Made by a program: the position numbers and the translations under genes. 64,000 nt of DNA from Tetracladium setigerum (lineage: Eukaryota > Ascomycota > Leotiomycetes > Helotiales). The DNA is taken from assembly GCA_031472005.1 (NCBI GenBank), contig PZJY01000013.1, positions 434,001-498,000 on the forward strand, written 5' to 3'. The notes below the pieces were generated by a model. It was not told where the DNA came from, made no database searches, and worked only from the letters and a program-made list of their open reading frames with translations. Shown here piece after piece: positions 20,717 to 31,470 of the stretch; positions within the stretch are counted from its first letter, which is position 1; each line of letters begins with the position of its first letter.

Positions 20717-23288
20717 TTAATAGAACGCATGGACATCGAGAGAGGTATGTATACCTTCAAATCTATCAAACTTTATCGAAACTCTCTTAACATCATTCCA
20801 AGCATCGGCCGGCAATTCCTTCCTCTGATCCATTCCCAACCGAGCCAAATTCCAACTTCCCAAGCCCTGGCTAGCATCCCATCTCTGTACCAGAAGATGG
20901 CCATCACCGCCCGACCTCTCTATGCAACTGATACGACATTTACTACTTGAACTTCGACATTGACAGCGCTCTCGTTTCACTTCAGTCGTATCGTCAATTT
21001 GGATAGCCACCGTAGCCAGTTTGGCGGATTGGTCTTGCGACTTGAGGAAGATTACTAGCATCGGTTTGGCGGGCTTCATGTGCAAATGAGCTCTGTTGCC
21101 GCTGCCAGTGGATATGGTTGTTGTGGATGTGACGGTGCTGCGGGAGGTTGAGGAGGAGTTGGTCATGATACTTGGTGTGCGATTTTTGATTCGTGTTGAG
21201 AGGGACCGAATACTGAGACGACTTGAGGATGGTTCTGGGCGACTCGGGCTGATTGTTAAGTCGTCTCGATCGTTCTGATTGTTACCGTTGAGATTGAGGG
21301 AGCCCATTGCCGCGGAGAAAGAAGAGGGGCTGACGGGAGTTTGAGGTGTGCTTGATGACGGAGAAGCAGTATTGGATTTCGAAGTCGAAGATGTACTGAA
21401 AGGATGGGGGAGCCATAGTTGAAGTCTGCCATGCTCAGTGACAGGACCAGCATGCCCTGCCAGAAGAAACGACACTGTCACCATGGGTTGATCGTATCGC
21501 TCGAAGACTTTGTATCCTGTCAGCAAGTGCTGAAGTTTCAAAACATGTTTCATGTCTGAGAATGTGGGATTAATCTGGGTTGCCGACGATGTAATGCACA
21601 CCTCTAATGCCTTGGGGCGAGAGGTGGGAGTTGCGTAGATTGGAGTCAAATTTAAACTTTTGAGGTCGATATCAAGTTTGAACTCTTCGCGACGAGGCGA
21701 TGCCTTGATCTTCTGATCCTCGACCGACTCCACTAGTCGATACTTGCTTGCTGAATCCAGACGGTAGACACAAATTTGGCGTTGAATATACTCAATTTGG
21801 CTTGGTAGCGGGATCTTTAGCACCTCCTCTAAACACACCTCACTTCGCGGTGAGATGTAAGACGTGATGTTTTCTGCTGGCCAAATGTCGAAGTCTTCGT
21901 CTCGGTTCATCGTACTTAGATCTGGTGAGATCAGCTGCTGCGACGACGGTGCAATAAATCTCTGGCACTCCATCGACAAGTCTTCGTTGAGTTGCCTGAT
22001 ATATCCTGGCCATTGCGAGTCTCTCCCCATGACCGTTAGGACATCGCACTGTTGAATGTTTCCGATGATCCAAACGCATTTCAGAAGCGCCAAATATTGT
22101 TTTTGCGTCGGCGTTCTCTCGTTCAAAAAGTGCCCGGCGATAAAAGTCGTTGTGCTTGCTTGAAAATGGTTCACGAATGCACTGGCTCCTGCTTCCAATG
22201 GAAACTGACCCATGTTTCGTGAATCTGGATGCACCCTTTCTGCTGACAACTTGAATCGTCTCTCAATGTCCATGGGTATTCGAATCGGGATGGGCACGTT
22301 TCTTGATTGTTCTGATATGGCTTGGGTGACATTTGATATGAGCAGACCATGCAGATGCAAACCCTTCCGTTGTTCGATGTTCAGATTTTTCGCAAGGTCG
22401 CGGTGAACATCTGCGAGAAGATGGAGCTCGAGTGGCTTGAGGAGGATGCGTATCTTTGAGTTGTGAGATTGAAGTCTCTTGCGAAGGACGTCCACCCGGG
22501 GTTGGATCACGACGTTCCACTCAGTATTATACGCATTGTTTCGATTCTTTCTAAATTCGTAGTTTTCCTCGAGTATCTTCTTGCAGTCCAAGAGAGTAGC
22601 CTGGTAGTTCCCAAGAATCTCATTCAAGGAAGACATGTCCCATTCTTTCGGTTGAACGGGAATGGCAGGGCCGAATAGCCTCTGAGATTCATAGTACCAA
22701 GCTGCTTTCGCATTGTCGGTAACGCTGGTGATATGGCCTAGATTTTGTGCGAGATCCTTGATATCGTTTCCAAAATCTTGGAATTCTTGATCTGTGAAAG
22801 AAAGTGTCAGTTGTCGACGATGAACTCCACTCGAGCGGTCAAATAAATGCGACTGGTGGTGAAATCAACGGCCATCACACTTTGTTTAGATTTGTGATCG
22901 CCTTATTGAGCGCTCTATATCACTTGCTGGCTCTGAAGAGAGGAGTCTTCAATCTTTGGTCGTTGCGCAATCAATTGTTCAGATGGGAATCATTGATGCG
23001 CGCTGGCCACAACTTCCATCTTCGATCGAAGAGCATGAGTGCGATGAACCAGACGTCTAAATAATAAGAACTTACTTGCAGATATTTGCTCACCCCATCC
23101 TAGGAAGATCCAGGTCAGTTCTCGAGCTGAGCTTCAACGAAGTGCAAGGTCCACCACGTACCTGAGCGATGAATGTCCCAAGCGAGACCCGAGGAGTCGC
23201 GTATGGGATTTGGAGCATAAGCCATCCTCGCGGCGCGCTTCTCCCACCGAAATTAATGTGAAGGGTCCAACCGTGCTCTGATGCTATC
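20717..23288 (-). CDS. Fungal-specific protein of unknown function, about 690+ aa, 5' exons unresolved
   Basis: The main exon runs from 22791 to the stop at 20717 (about 691 codons), entered through a CACAG acceptor. It begins QEFQDFGNDIKDLAQNLGH and is helical (possible coiled coil around CKKILEENYEFRKN). A conserved-looking central region follows, then a Ser/Thr-rich linker (residues about 430-530) and a C-terminal beta-rich part containing cysteines (CQCRSSSSKCRISC). Upstream exons are likely, one coding WTLHINFGGRSAPRGWLMLQ (about 23288-23163) and small ones near 23100-23060. No ATG fits the first exon, so the 5' end is either beyond an unseen intron or damaged. I do not recognise the function; the layout recalls fungal proteins with a STAND-associated N-terminal helical domain. 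Confidence 0.7.
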
Positions 23289-23990
23289 AAGCCCTCTTAT
23301 TCGAATCTCATGCATCTAAATTCGTCTTTTCCGTCGTCGTGACTGAATGGAACGATGAATGAAATGGGGTTGAAGGGGACGGCACAACTTGGGAGTTTGC
23401 GCATGGGAGATCCTGAAGGCTGCGAACTGTTGGACAAATAGACAAATAGCTGGCGACACACCGACCCTGGTGGCTAACGGTGGCTTGGAGGGAGGAGGGT
23501 GTCAGAACTTTGTGCCGGATTACTCTTGTCTCTAATGTGGAGATGATGAAAGGACCTCTCAAAGAGTTTCGAATCTGCCTGGCGCCCGACTTGTAGGGGG
23601 GAGATCCCGTGCCAAGTATTGGATTCTGCCCTCCACTATCACATCTCCCTTTGAAGCTTTCCCCGGATTGCAGATTTACGGTGAAGGCGGCGAATGGCAA
23701 TGAGTTCTATTATCGAGTGGTGCCCCGTGGCAGACGCCACCAAGCAGGCTATTGGGTACAGACGAGGCTGCGGAACTTTAACACTTCCAACTTTTATGTC
23801 GTGTAACAGCTAAAGCTGACAGCCTTAAAATTCCTTAAATGGAATGGGACTTGAAGAGCCTCTCATTTCCTTATGTTGAGGGAGGGTGTCCCCAGCCTGA
23901 TTTTTCGTCGTGTGCTCAATCCTCACAATTACTTCCATTTTAATTTTGCACGTCGGTGGTTATTAGCAATAATAATCATCATCAATCACG
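23289..23990. other. Divergent intergenic region
   Basis: Promoter region between the minus-strand gene and the transporter at 23991. Short open frames here show no motif. Confidence 0.4.
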
Positions 23991-26111
23991 ATGCGTTCAA
24001 CTACAGAAGTAGGAACAGAACCGAGAAGCGAGACGCAATATGCAGATGATGCTTCGAGCTGCAACTCGGCAATTTTTGATATCCTCCCTGAGAATATCCC
24101 GAACACAATCATCACTAAAGCACCAGAGGAGCGGTTTCGACTTGGATATTGGTCTGTAATTGCTTTGGTTGTGAACAGAGTCATCGGTACGCGACTTCTT
24201 CAGTACTATACCAGAAGCGAGCCATCAGCTTACTGTTTTTGTAGGAACTGGAATCTTCAACTCTCCATCGACTGTGATCAGGGGAACTGGGAGTGTTGGC
24301 ATTTCTCTGCTATTCTGGCTCGCCGGTGCCATTTATACTATCGCTGGAACGCATTTGAATATTGAGTTTGGATTGTCAACACCTCGACATGTGTTCGAAG
24401 GAGTTGAGCAGGGTATCCCACGAAGTGGTGGAACGCTGAACTATGTAAGTTCTCCGAATCAGCAGTGAGATAAGTCCTGACATGATTTCAGCTGCAATAC
24501 GTGTTTGTCTGGCCAGCATATCGTCCACGAACGGTCCTCCTCGTAACCTGCATGTTCGCGTCTGCATATATTGTTCTTGGAAATATGGCTGGCAACTGTC
24601 TTGTTTTTGGCGTGAGAACCCTCGAGGCTGCCAACGTCCCAATCACAAACAGTTCTGTGCGAGGAATAGCAATTGGCGCAGCAACAGCAGCATGCCTAAT
24701 TCATGCTATCTCGAGACGAGGAGGTATCTGGCTTGGCAACTTCCTTGCTCTGATCAAGGTTCTGATGTTACTTCTGGTCATCATTGCCGGAATCTGTGCT
24801 TGGGCAGGAGCATTCGACACTCCGAATTATGCCGTTGAGAACATGTCAATCAACAATTCATTCAGTGATCCAGCTTCGGACCCATATGGTTATAGTAAGG
24901 CTTTCATTGCCGTAATCTTCGCTTGGACGGGATTTGATCAACCTAATTATGTAAGTTCTTTAAACGAACGAGAACAGATATAAATACTAACGAGACCAAG
25001 GTCTTGGGTGAAATCAAAAGACCACGAAAGACGATGCCTGTAGGCACTTCCATCGGCGTCGCCATCGTGACGGTTCTGTACATTTTAGTGAACATTGCCT
25101 ACATGGTGGTAGTTCCGAAGGAGCTTCAACTGGATCCGAGCAAGACTGTGGCCCAGTCTTTCTTCCAGCTGACCTTTGGAGCGCTCTCCGATGATAGCAA
25201 TCAGCCACAACGCATCCTTGCTGCATTCCAGGCCATCTCGAGTTTTGGAAATATCGTTGTGATGACTTTCACAGCAGCCAGAGGTTCGCATGTCCCTAAA
25301 TCAAGAAGTCTACATGCCCTACTAACGAGAAACAGTCAAACAGGAAATCGCAAAAGAAGGTATTCTGCCGTTCGCCAAATTCTTTGCGCAGAGCAAAAAC
25401 ATATCCTTCGGAAGGTTTTTGAAATGGATTCAAAGCGATAAACATTCGTTCATTAACAGGAGATTCCACTTTCTGCTCAAGCAGAAATGGCTTGATCCCC
25501 GACAGCACTCGCAAGAAACACCCCTTGGCGCTTTGTTTCTGCACTGGACGTTCACTGTCATCATGATTGTTGGAACCATCAATCTAAAGCCATCAGCCGC
25601 ATATGGTCTCCTGGTGGATCTCTATACCTACACAGTCGTCACCATCTTCGGCTTTGCCATCGCCATCGGAATGCTGAAGCTGAGATTCAGTGGCCGTGAA
25701 AGATGGAGAGAGAAGTCGAACGCCAACCCATTCCTCAGTATCCTAGCCGCGCTCATATTTGCCATCGCCAGCGCATATCCCATCGTTGCGTCTTGGGTGC
25801 CACCCACAGCCGCATATTTGAAAAAGACTCCGTTGGCAATTGCTTGGTACACCACTCCGACTGTCGCGTGGAGTATACTCAGCTTCGGAGTCATCTGGTA
25901 TTTGGGTTTCTTGTCATATGCTGCAAGACGGGCGCGCAAGGACGGAGTGGAGTTCCAGGTTCAGAAAGTTCCGGAGTTTGATAGAGATCCAGCCTTGAGT
26001 GGTCCGCCTGTGCAAGTTCATGAAACGGTGTATATTGCTTGGGTTGCGGAGGAGTTCAGGAATCAGCCGCACGAGGTCATGGAGGAGCGCAGATCGAGGG
26101 AAAGTTTCTAG
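23991..26111 (+). CDS. APC-family amino-acid permease, methionine-permease-like
   Basis: Plasma-membrane amino-acid transporter of 637 aa. Exons: 23991-24186, 24245-24444, 24492-24950, 25001-25283, 25336-26111. A hydrophilic N-terminal tail of about 45 residues precedes the first helix LGYWSVIALVVNRVIG|TGIF, where the GTGIF substrate motif is split by intron 1. About twelve hydrophobic segments follow, including SVGISLLFWLAGAIYTIAG, FASAYIVLGNMAGN and AVIFAWTGFDQPNYVLGEIK. The last is the transmembrane 6-7 loop typical of the LAT/MUP1 group. Substrate assignment to methionine is by resemblance to fungal high-affinity methionine permeases and is uncertain. Confidence 0.9.
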
Positions 26112-26592
26112 TGTCGGACTTTTAGCATTGCAGTGTGGGGTAGAGCAAGGAGTTTGTAATATTGAGAACGGATCTCGAATTAGTTCTGTCGATAATCAGT
26201 CAGATTCAGTCGTGCCAACAATTTAGATATTTAATGTCAGTTCCAATCTTCCAGCTCGTCATCCCTCTGCAGGATTCTTACTGGTCCCCTCAGTGTAATC
26301 AGCTCTGCACGACGAATTTCAACTGCCACTCGGCGATGCCAGAACCATCCTGCCCAAATATTTTGAACGAAGACTAATTCAGCTTGAGTCTTGACGAAGG
26401 ACCTGCTTGGCAATGAATCAATTCCTCTTTGCGCTATTCTTTCACGCACACCTAGGAACTTGGCCATGAGGAGATTACTTTCAAAGACATCATGACTGAC
26501 ACTGATGAGGGTAAGTCTGGCTACAAGAAAACAAGATTCTGAGGAGAACAGGTCAAGCAGAATGGCCTGTAACATTTTTTAAATGATACTCC
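26112..26592. other. Convergent intergenic spacer
   Basis: 3' regions of the permease and the GST gene; no other signal seen. Confidence 0.45.
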
Positions 26593-27297
26593 TCAGTTTC
26601 CAGCTCTATTAACATTCGCACACAGCGTCGACTCAACCCCCTCAAAAGCCAACACACTCCTCACCGATTCTCTCTCCAACAACTTCTCCACCAACCGCGT
26701 ATACTTCGGATACTTCTCCTTCAACCCAAACCCATTCATATTACCCCACCTAAAGAACACAAAAAGATATGGATCCACCGCCGTTAATCCATCCCCAACC
26801 GCCCACCGCCCACCATCCCTCAACCTCTCCTCAATCATCCCAAACGCCTTCCCTAACGCCTCTCTCGCTTTCGCCCTCACCCCCTCCTTCGCAACATCAG
26901 ACTCCCCTTCACTCGTAAACCACTCCGGACGAAAGAGATGTCGATACCCTAACGCATGCACGGTGACAGAAAGCCAACACATCCATTCGTACACTTTTGC
27001 ATTATCGAATGGCGTTCGTCCCATGAGATGGAGTTCTGGAACTAAGCTGGAGATGAGAGTGCAGATGGCGGGGACTTCGGTGACGGATTGAGTTGGGTCG
27101 TTGTTGAGGACGAGGACGGGAACTTGCATTTTGGGATTGATGAGGTGGAAGTTTTTGGGGAAGGTGGTTTCGGTTGCGTTGACGGTTGCGAGGATTGGGG
27201 TGAAGGGGAGGTGGGCTTCGTGGAGGAGGATGTGTGGACAGAGTGAACAGGAGCCCGGGGCCATGTAGAATGTTAGTTGTGGTGGTGGTGGTGGCAT
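26593..27297 (-). CDS. Glutathione S-transferase-like protein, 234 aa
   Basis: Single-exon cytosolic GST-fold protein. The N-terminal thioredoxin-like domain starts after a proline run: LTFYMAPGSCSLCPHILLHE, with the cysteine/serine region resembling bacterial beta-class GSTs. NPKMQVPVLVL carries the cis-proline, and TEVPAICTLISSL covers the glutathione-contact helix, although the usual E-S pair is replaced by V-P. The all-helical C-terminal domain includes WAVGDGLTAVDPYLFVFFRW, the N-capping/staple-like motif of GSTs. Length is normal. It would conjugate glutathione or act in detoxification; the substrate is unknown. Confidence 0.85.
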   Translation of the reverse strand: MPPPPPQLTFYMAPGSCSLCPHILLHEAHLPFTPILATVNATETTFPKNFHLINPKMQVPVLVLNNDPTQSVTEVPAICTLISSLVPELHLMGRTPFDNAKVYEWMCWLSVTVHALGYRHLFRPEWFTSEGESDVAKEGVRAKAREALGKAFGMIEERLRDGGRWAVGDGLTAVDPYLFVFFRWGNMNGFGLKEKYPKYTRLVEKLLERESVRSVLAFEGVESTLCANVNRAGN

Positions 27298-28559
27298 GGT
27301 TAGGTATTTTGGACTGGATGGCGTGAAATGTTAATCTTCAACTTTTTGTTGATTTGGAATGAAATGGGACGAGCTACCTTGGGTTTATTTCTGTTAAAGT
27401 AGGAAACGCAAAATATGTTTGGAGATGTATTTTGCTAAAAGTCGGAGATGACTGGTAGTTGCACCATCTGAAAATAATGATATTGGAATTTGAAAAGTTT
27501 ATATAATCGGCAAAGAGACATCACAAGCATAATCCAGTACCAGAGCTTATCAAATCATTTACCAATTGCGAAAGCCCAGAACAGGCCAAATTCAAAGTTC
27601 GGCACGGCAGAAAGAGGTGTGATGAGGCATAGCTGTCAAGTGTTCAAGTAATCCGGGGTATTTGTGTGCCGCCAGCACAACGCTTTCCCTCTCAAAGTGG
27701 GATGGATGCATTGATGGATGTCTGTGTCTCTTCCCGCACAAATCTTCAAGAAAGGGTGTTTTGCCTAAATATCGAGATTCGAAGATGAAGAAAAGTAAAA
27801 CTTCTGAAATCTGCTTACTTTGTGCCAGTCTGGGTGTCAGAATCTTGGAAAAAAAAATTGCCGGACCTTGGTCTTTTGATTAGATTCTGAGAGGGATTGA
27901 GATGTGCGCTGCCATTCTCAATAGTGCGCTCAAAAAGTGAAAATCTATCCCTTTGGTCGCAATCCAGCCCGAGTTTTAAAAGTACGCACCGACTAAATTT
28001 CAGTCTAGCTATACTTACTTTATAAGTAGACTGAGAAGTTCGCAAATGCGTACTTTGGAAGCCCGGTCTAGGCAGCGGCGAAGGGGATATGACTGGTGGG
28101 ATGAATGTTAGTTGAGTGCTCAGTACCTACCTAGGATTCATCGCTTAGTTTCTACCCCAAGACATAAAATTAATTTTCCGCTTTTGCTTACTTAGCGGGG
28201 AGTAAACGAGATGGTTATTGGGGTAAAAACCGAGTTAGTATGAGCGTACCTGCATCAATTTTAAGCTTAATATTCTAACCTAATGAAAAGTTCCAGGCAT
28301 TTTTGAAGTAACGTAATGCCTATATTCATCGAACTAGGCAGAAAGAGTTGGCTGATTTTTGTGACTTGAGAGAGTCGATTGGGGTATAAACCCAGCCTGA
28401 GGCACTCAGACATTGTAGCGGGACAAGTCCGCTGCAGTGCAGCCAAATAGCAGGCGTGTGGGATCTCAAACACAGCTTTTACACCCGCGCACAGTTTTAC
28501 GCTCATGACTTCTCAGTACAAGTGATATAATCAACCATTCGAATACTCTCTTGGCAATA
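27298..28559. other. Long divergent intergenic region
   Basis: About 1.26 kb of mostly AT-rich sequence between the GST start and the histone-fold gene start. No convincing gene, RNA or repeat was seen. Confidence 0.4.
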
Positions 28560-30032
28560 ATGACGACCAAACCGCAAGTTTACTCTCAATTCGCCGTCAC
28601 GTCGGGATGTCTCTGCTTCGGCGCCCTCCATAACATCTGGCATGGTGCCACACGCCCAATCCAGCAATTTCCCAGCTCTGTTGCCTGGCAAACTGGCGGA
28701 ACAGTCAAGAAGCAAATCCTGCAATTCAATATCACTGCAAAGAATGGAACATGGAACGCCTTCCAGCTTGTTACGAAAGGCACAAATCAAGTCTGCGCAT
28801 GGTTCGTATGTCATTCCGACGTCGACCCAGAAGTGGAAATCGACAAGATTCTCCGCGTCTCAGGCTCTCCCTATGAATATGATAGTGGAAGTCACTCTAA
28901 CAACGAGAAGACGGCTGCGGAAGCGGTGTTTGTCATTAATAGATATGACTGGGGTTATTACGATCACCGCGGGAAGGAAGAACTTGGTATCGACGATGAG
29001 GCCAACATCGCGAATATCGCTACGCAGGTGTTTGGTGAAGGGGCAGGGCTCGTGGACTTTGGAAGCGCAAAAGCAGAAGTTCTCCAGTGGCAAAAGAAGA
29101 AACCACATGAGATCGACACTCAGCCTGATGGAATCTGGATGTTTATTCCTGGTGGCGAATACATGTTTGGTCGTTTTGGGTTCGACGAGGCCTGTGCAGC
29201 TGCGAGATCATTCATATTCTTTACGACGTACACCCAATTTACTCACACAACCTTTGTTGGACTGGACCACACGCTACGTCAAGAAGAAACCGACGAAGAA
29301 AGATTCCAGCGTTACTTGAGCGAAGGTCGCAGTTTTGAGGGCCTTGATACATTGGAAGAACTGATAACTTGGTGGCCTTGGTTATCGAACCTCCCTGTAG
29401 AATCACAATACCTGGGACCTTATGACAGCCATGACCATCTTTTTACAAACGCAGACCTTGATGTTGTTCGAAACAAAGTGGGAGCCGAGGACTTCGCCGA
29501 CCAATGGAAGGAAGTATGTTACACCTGTCTAAATGAGATGATCATGAGCTACTTAGAGCACTTCATTCCGCCTGCCTCCTCCTGTGGCACAGTTGTTGCA
29601 GCTGCCGACTTTTTGTATCCCAGACGTTCCGATGGCAACATTATGGATGGTTACATGTATTCATTCATGACGGGGGAGCGCCAATCAGATCCGAGTCCTG
29701 GGTATGATAATCGTGCAGTGCTAAGCAAGATTAGAAGCTTTCTCACCCCACGGTGTGAAGACCATAGCTTGGTTAGGGACGATGAATTCATTGCTGGGAT
29801 TTATGCGTGTGTCCATTTTTTGCTCTCAGAAGTGTTGGAGTTGGCGAACACCAGTAGAATAGATAACAGGCGTAGTAAGGTTGTCCCGGTGGATATACGC
29901 CTCCGCGTATTTCATGATGACGCATTGCGGGATCTGTTTAAGTATTCCAGGGTTTTCTGGAAGGGAAACGATCAGACTTCTCAAGTAGCTGGATCTTCTC
30001 ATACCACAGCGCCTACTCAAGCTGTTGAATGA
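28560..30032 (+). CDS. Orphan protein with C-terminal H2A-like histone fold, 490 aa
   Basis: Intronless gene; the first true ATG is at 28560 (MTTKPQVYSQFAV). Residues 1-385 match nothing I recognise; they contain many Trp, Tyr and acidic residues and no signal peptide. Residues about 389-469 (29724-29966) align along their length with the H2A histone fold. LSEVLELANTSRIDN corresponds to the alpha2 core (AEILELAGNAARDN in H2A), SKVVPVDIRLRVFHDD to the loop 2 and alpha3 region, and ALRDLFKYS to the segment after the acidic-patch residues. The basic H2A N tail is absent and the domain sits at the extreme C terminus. It could pair with an H2B-like fold in a chromatin or transcription complex. The match is seen; the role is inference. 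Confidence 0.82.
   Translation: MTTKPQVYSQFAVTSGCLCFGALHNIWHGATRPIQQFPSSVAWQTGGTVKKQILQFNITAKNGTWNAFQLVTKGTNQVCAWFVCHSDVDPEVEIDKILRVSGSPYEYDSGSHSNNEKTAAEAVFVINRYDWGYYDHRGKEELGIDDEANIANIATQVFGEGAGLVDFGSAKAEVLQWQKKKPHEIDTQPDGIWMFIPGGEYMFGRFGFDEACAAARSFIFFTTYTQFTHTTFVGLDHTLRQEETDEERFQRYLSEGRSFEGLDTLEELITWWPWLSNLPVESQYLGPYDSHDHLFTNADLDVVRNKVGAEDFADQWKEVCYTCLNEMIMSYLEHFIPPASSCGTVVAAADFLYPRRSDGNIMDGYMYSFMTGERQSDPSPGYDNRAVLSKIRSFLTPRCEDHSLVRDDEFIAGIYACVHFLLSEVLELANTSRIDNRRSKVVPVDIRLRVFHDDALRDLFKYSRVFWKGNDQTSQVAGSSHTTAPTQAVE
29724..29966 (+). other. H2A-like histone-fold domain
   Basis: Covers residues about 389-469 of the 28560 gene. It keeps the spacing of histone helices: ELELA...DN followed by P-x-D-I-x-L and D-D-x-L-x-x-L. 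Confidence 0.75.
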
Positions 30033-30585
30033 TTTAATTTCACTTCGATAGCAAATTCCATTCATCATGAGAATATCAAAGCCCTTGGCTCTTGCGAGAG
30101 ACAAATGGATCCGTAAAGAGACAGGGAAAGAGAATAGACACGAGTAGGGGTAATTCGTTTTCCTTTCTAGGTATAATAAATGGGGGAAATATGCTGTGTA
30201 TATTGATATCAACCCGCTAAATATGAAAGTGAAGCTTGAGCTGTTGTCTGAGAACGATGTGAAGGCTTGTAAGCGCATATCGCGGGCGATGAAATACTTG
30301 TTTAACTACTCGGATGAGATAGATTACACCTTATTCTTAAAGGATGAAGCGTAGTTGTGAGGTCTCGTGGTGTGAGGGCAACGGGACCAGAGGATCAAAT
30401 TGGGCGCAATGCTACCAGTATCGCCTGATTCATTGCCAGTTGATGCACAATTAGGTGCACTCTTATAATTGCACGCACAGAGAACTATAGAAAGTAGAAA
30501 GCAAGTCAAGGGCTTTTGATCAATGTGCTCATAGAGCAAAGTAACCCTCTCGTGGTTTCAGCAAGGCAGGGAGGGAGCTACGAGA
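30033..30585. other. Intergenic spacer
   Basis: 3' region of the histone-fold gene; no other signal recognised. Confidence 0.4.
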
Positions 30586-30780
30586 CGCTAAATTGGCGGG
30601 GCGGAGATGCAGCACCAGAAATGATATTCGCACCTTGATCAAGGAAAAAATGTGCGATCTCGATATATCCTCCACGTGAAACTGCATCTAAGGCAGAAGT
30701 CAAATTGATATGAAGGTATGTCGAGTCTTGGCTAAATCGCAAGGCTACGAGTGCTGCAACGTGTTGATCTTCTCCCTCTA
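30586..30780 (-). pseudogene. Ankyrin-repeat protein fragment
   Basis: The minus strand reads HVAALVALRFSQDS, then LTSALDAVSRGGYIEIAHFF and LDQGANI, a recognisable ankyrin repeat (T-ALxxAxxxGxxxIxxxLLxxGAN pattern). No start, no further repeats and a stop at both sides, so this is a relic of a longer gene. Confidence 0.6.
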
Positions 30781-31470
30781 TGATGAGAAGGATGACAGGT
30801 GAAAGGTTGACTAACCCTGAATGTAATGCGGTGGCACGCCCTACTCTGAAGGCTACCCCTCAACCACCACCTGCTCCACCTGCTCCTCCAACACCTGTAA
30901 AGCCTAAAAGCAAGGCTAAATCCACTCAAAAGAGGGCTCGGACGAATACAAACACTGCGTTGCCGGCCGCAGAAGCCTCTCAAGGTCCTGCCCCAAAGCC
31001 AAAAGCTCCGGCAAAACCCCTCCTAAACCCTCAAGAGTATACTCAAAAAACCTCCTAATCAACCACCACCTGCCAAATCCGGTAAGAAAAGTATATATAA
31101 ATGAACCGACTGCTAATTCGGCTTATGATCATCTTCCGTAAAGATAGCAATTCTGGAAGTCCCAGAATCTGCAGAATAGCCTAATCAATGCGGGGTCCGG
31201 GTAGACGTCATTGTATCTCCAAAGAGCAGTTGGGGACTGAACGAGGAGGAACAGTTTTTGACTAATCAATTAATCAATTAATGGTTGTGCAGGAGCATTT
31301 GCCTGCAAAATTTTTTTTTTTTAAAGAGCAGGAGCTTGCAACTTGTGTATAGTATACAATAAGAAGCATCTAGGTAGGTTGATGATTCAAACCTTTTCTC
31401 AATATCTTTTCTACAAAACCACCACATACAAGATACCTGACTGAGAAACAACTGAATCAAGCTAGTCATC
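30781..31470. other. Intergenic region upstream of GH43 gene
   Basis: Contains a low-complexity Pro/Lys/Ala-rich open frame (30780-31058) that I do not accept as a gene, a TATATATAAATG box near 31090 and a poly-T run at 31309. The promoter of the glycosidase should lie here. Confidence 0.45.

Noticed and set aside
28642..29319. 225-codon plus-strand frame inside the histone-fold gene
   Set aside because: Alternative frame of a gene with a clear histone-fold match; Arg/Ser/Leu-rich composition typical of a shadow.
30780..31058. Pro/Lys/Ala-rich open frame
   Set aside because: Low complexity only, no domain, no leader or splice support.
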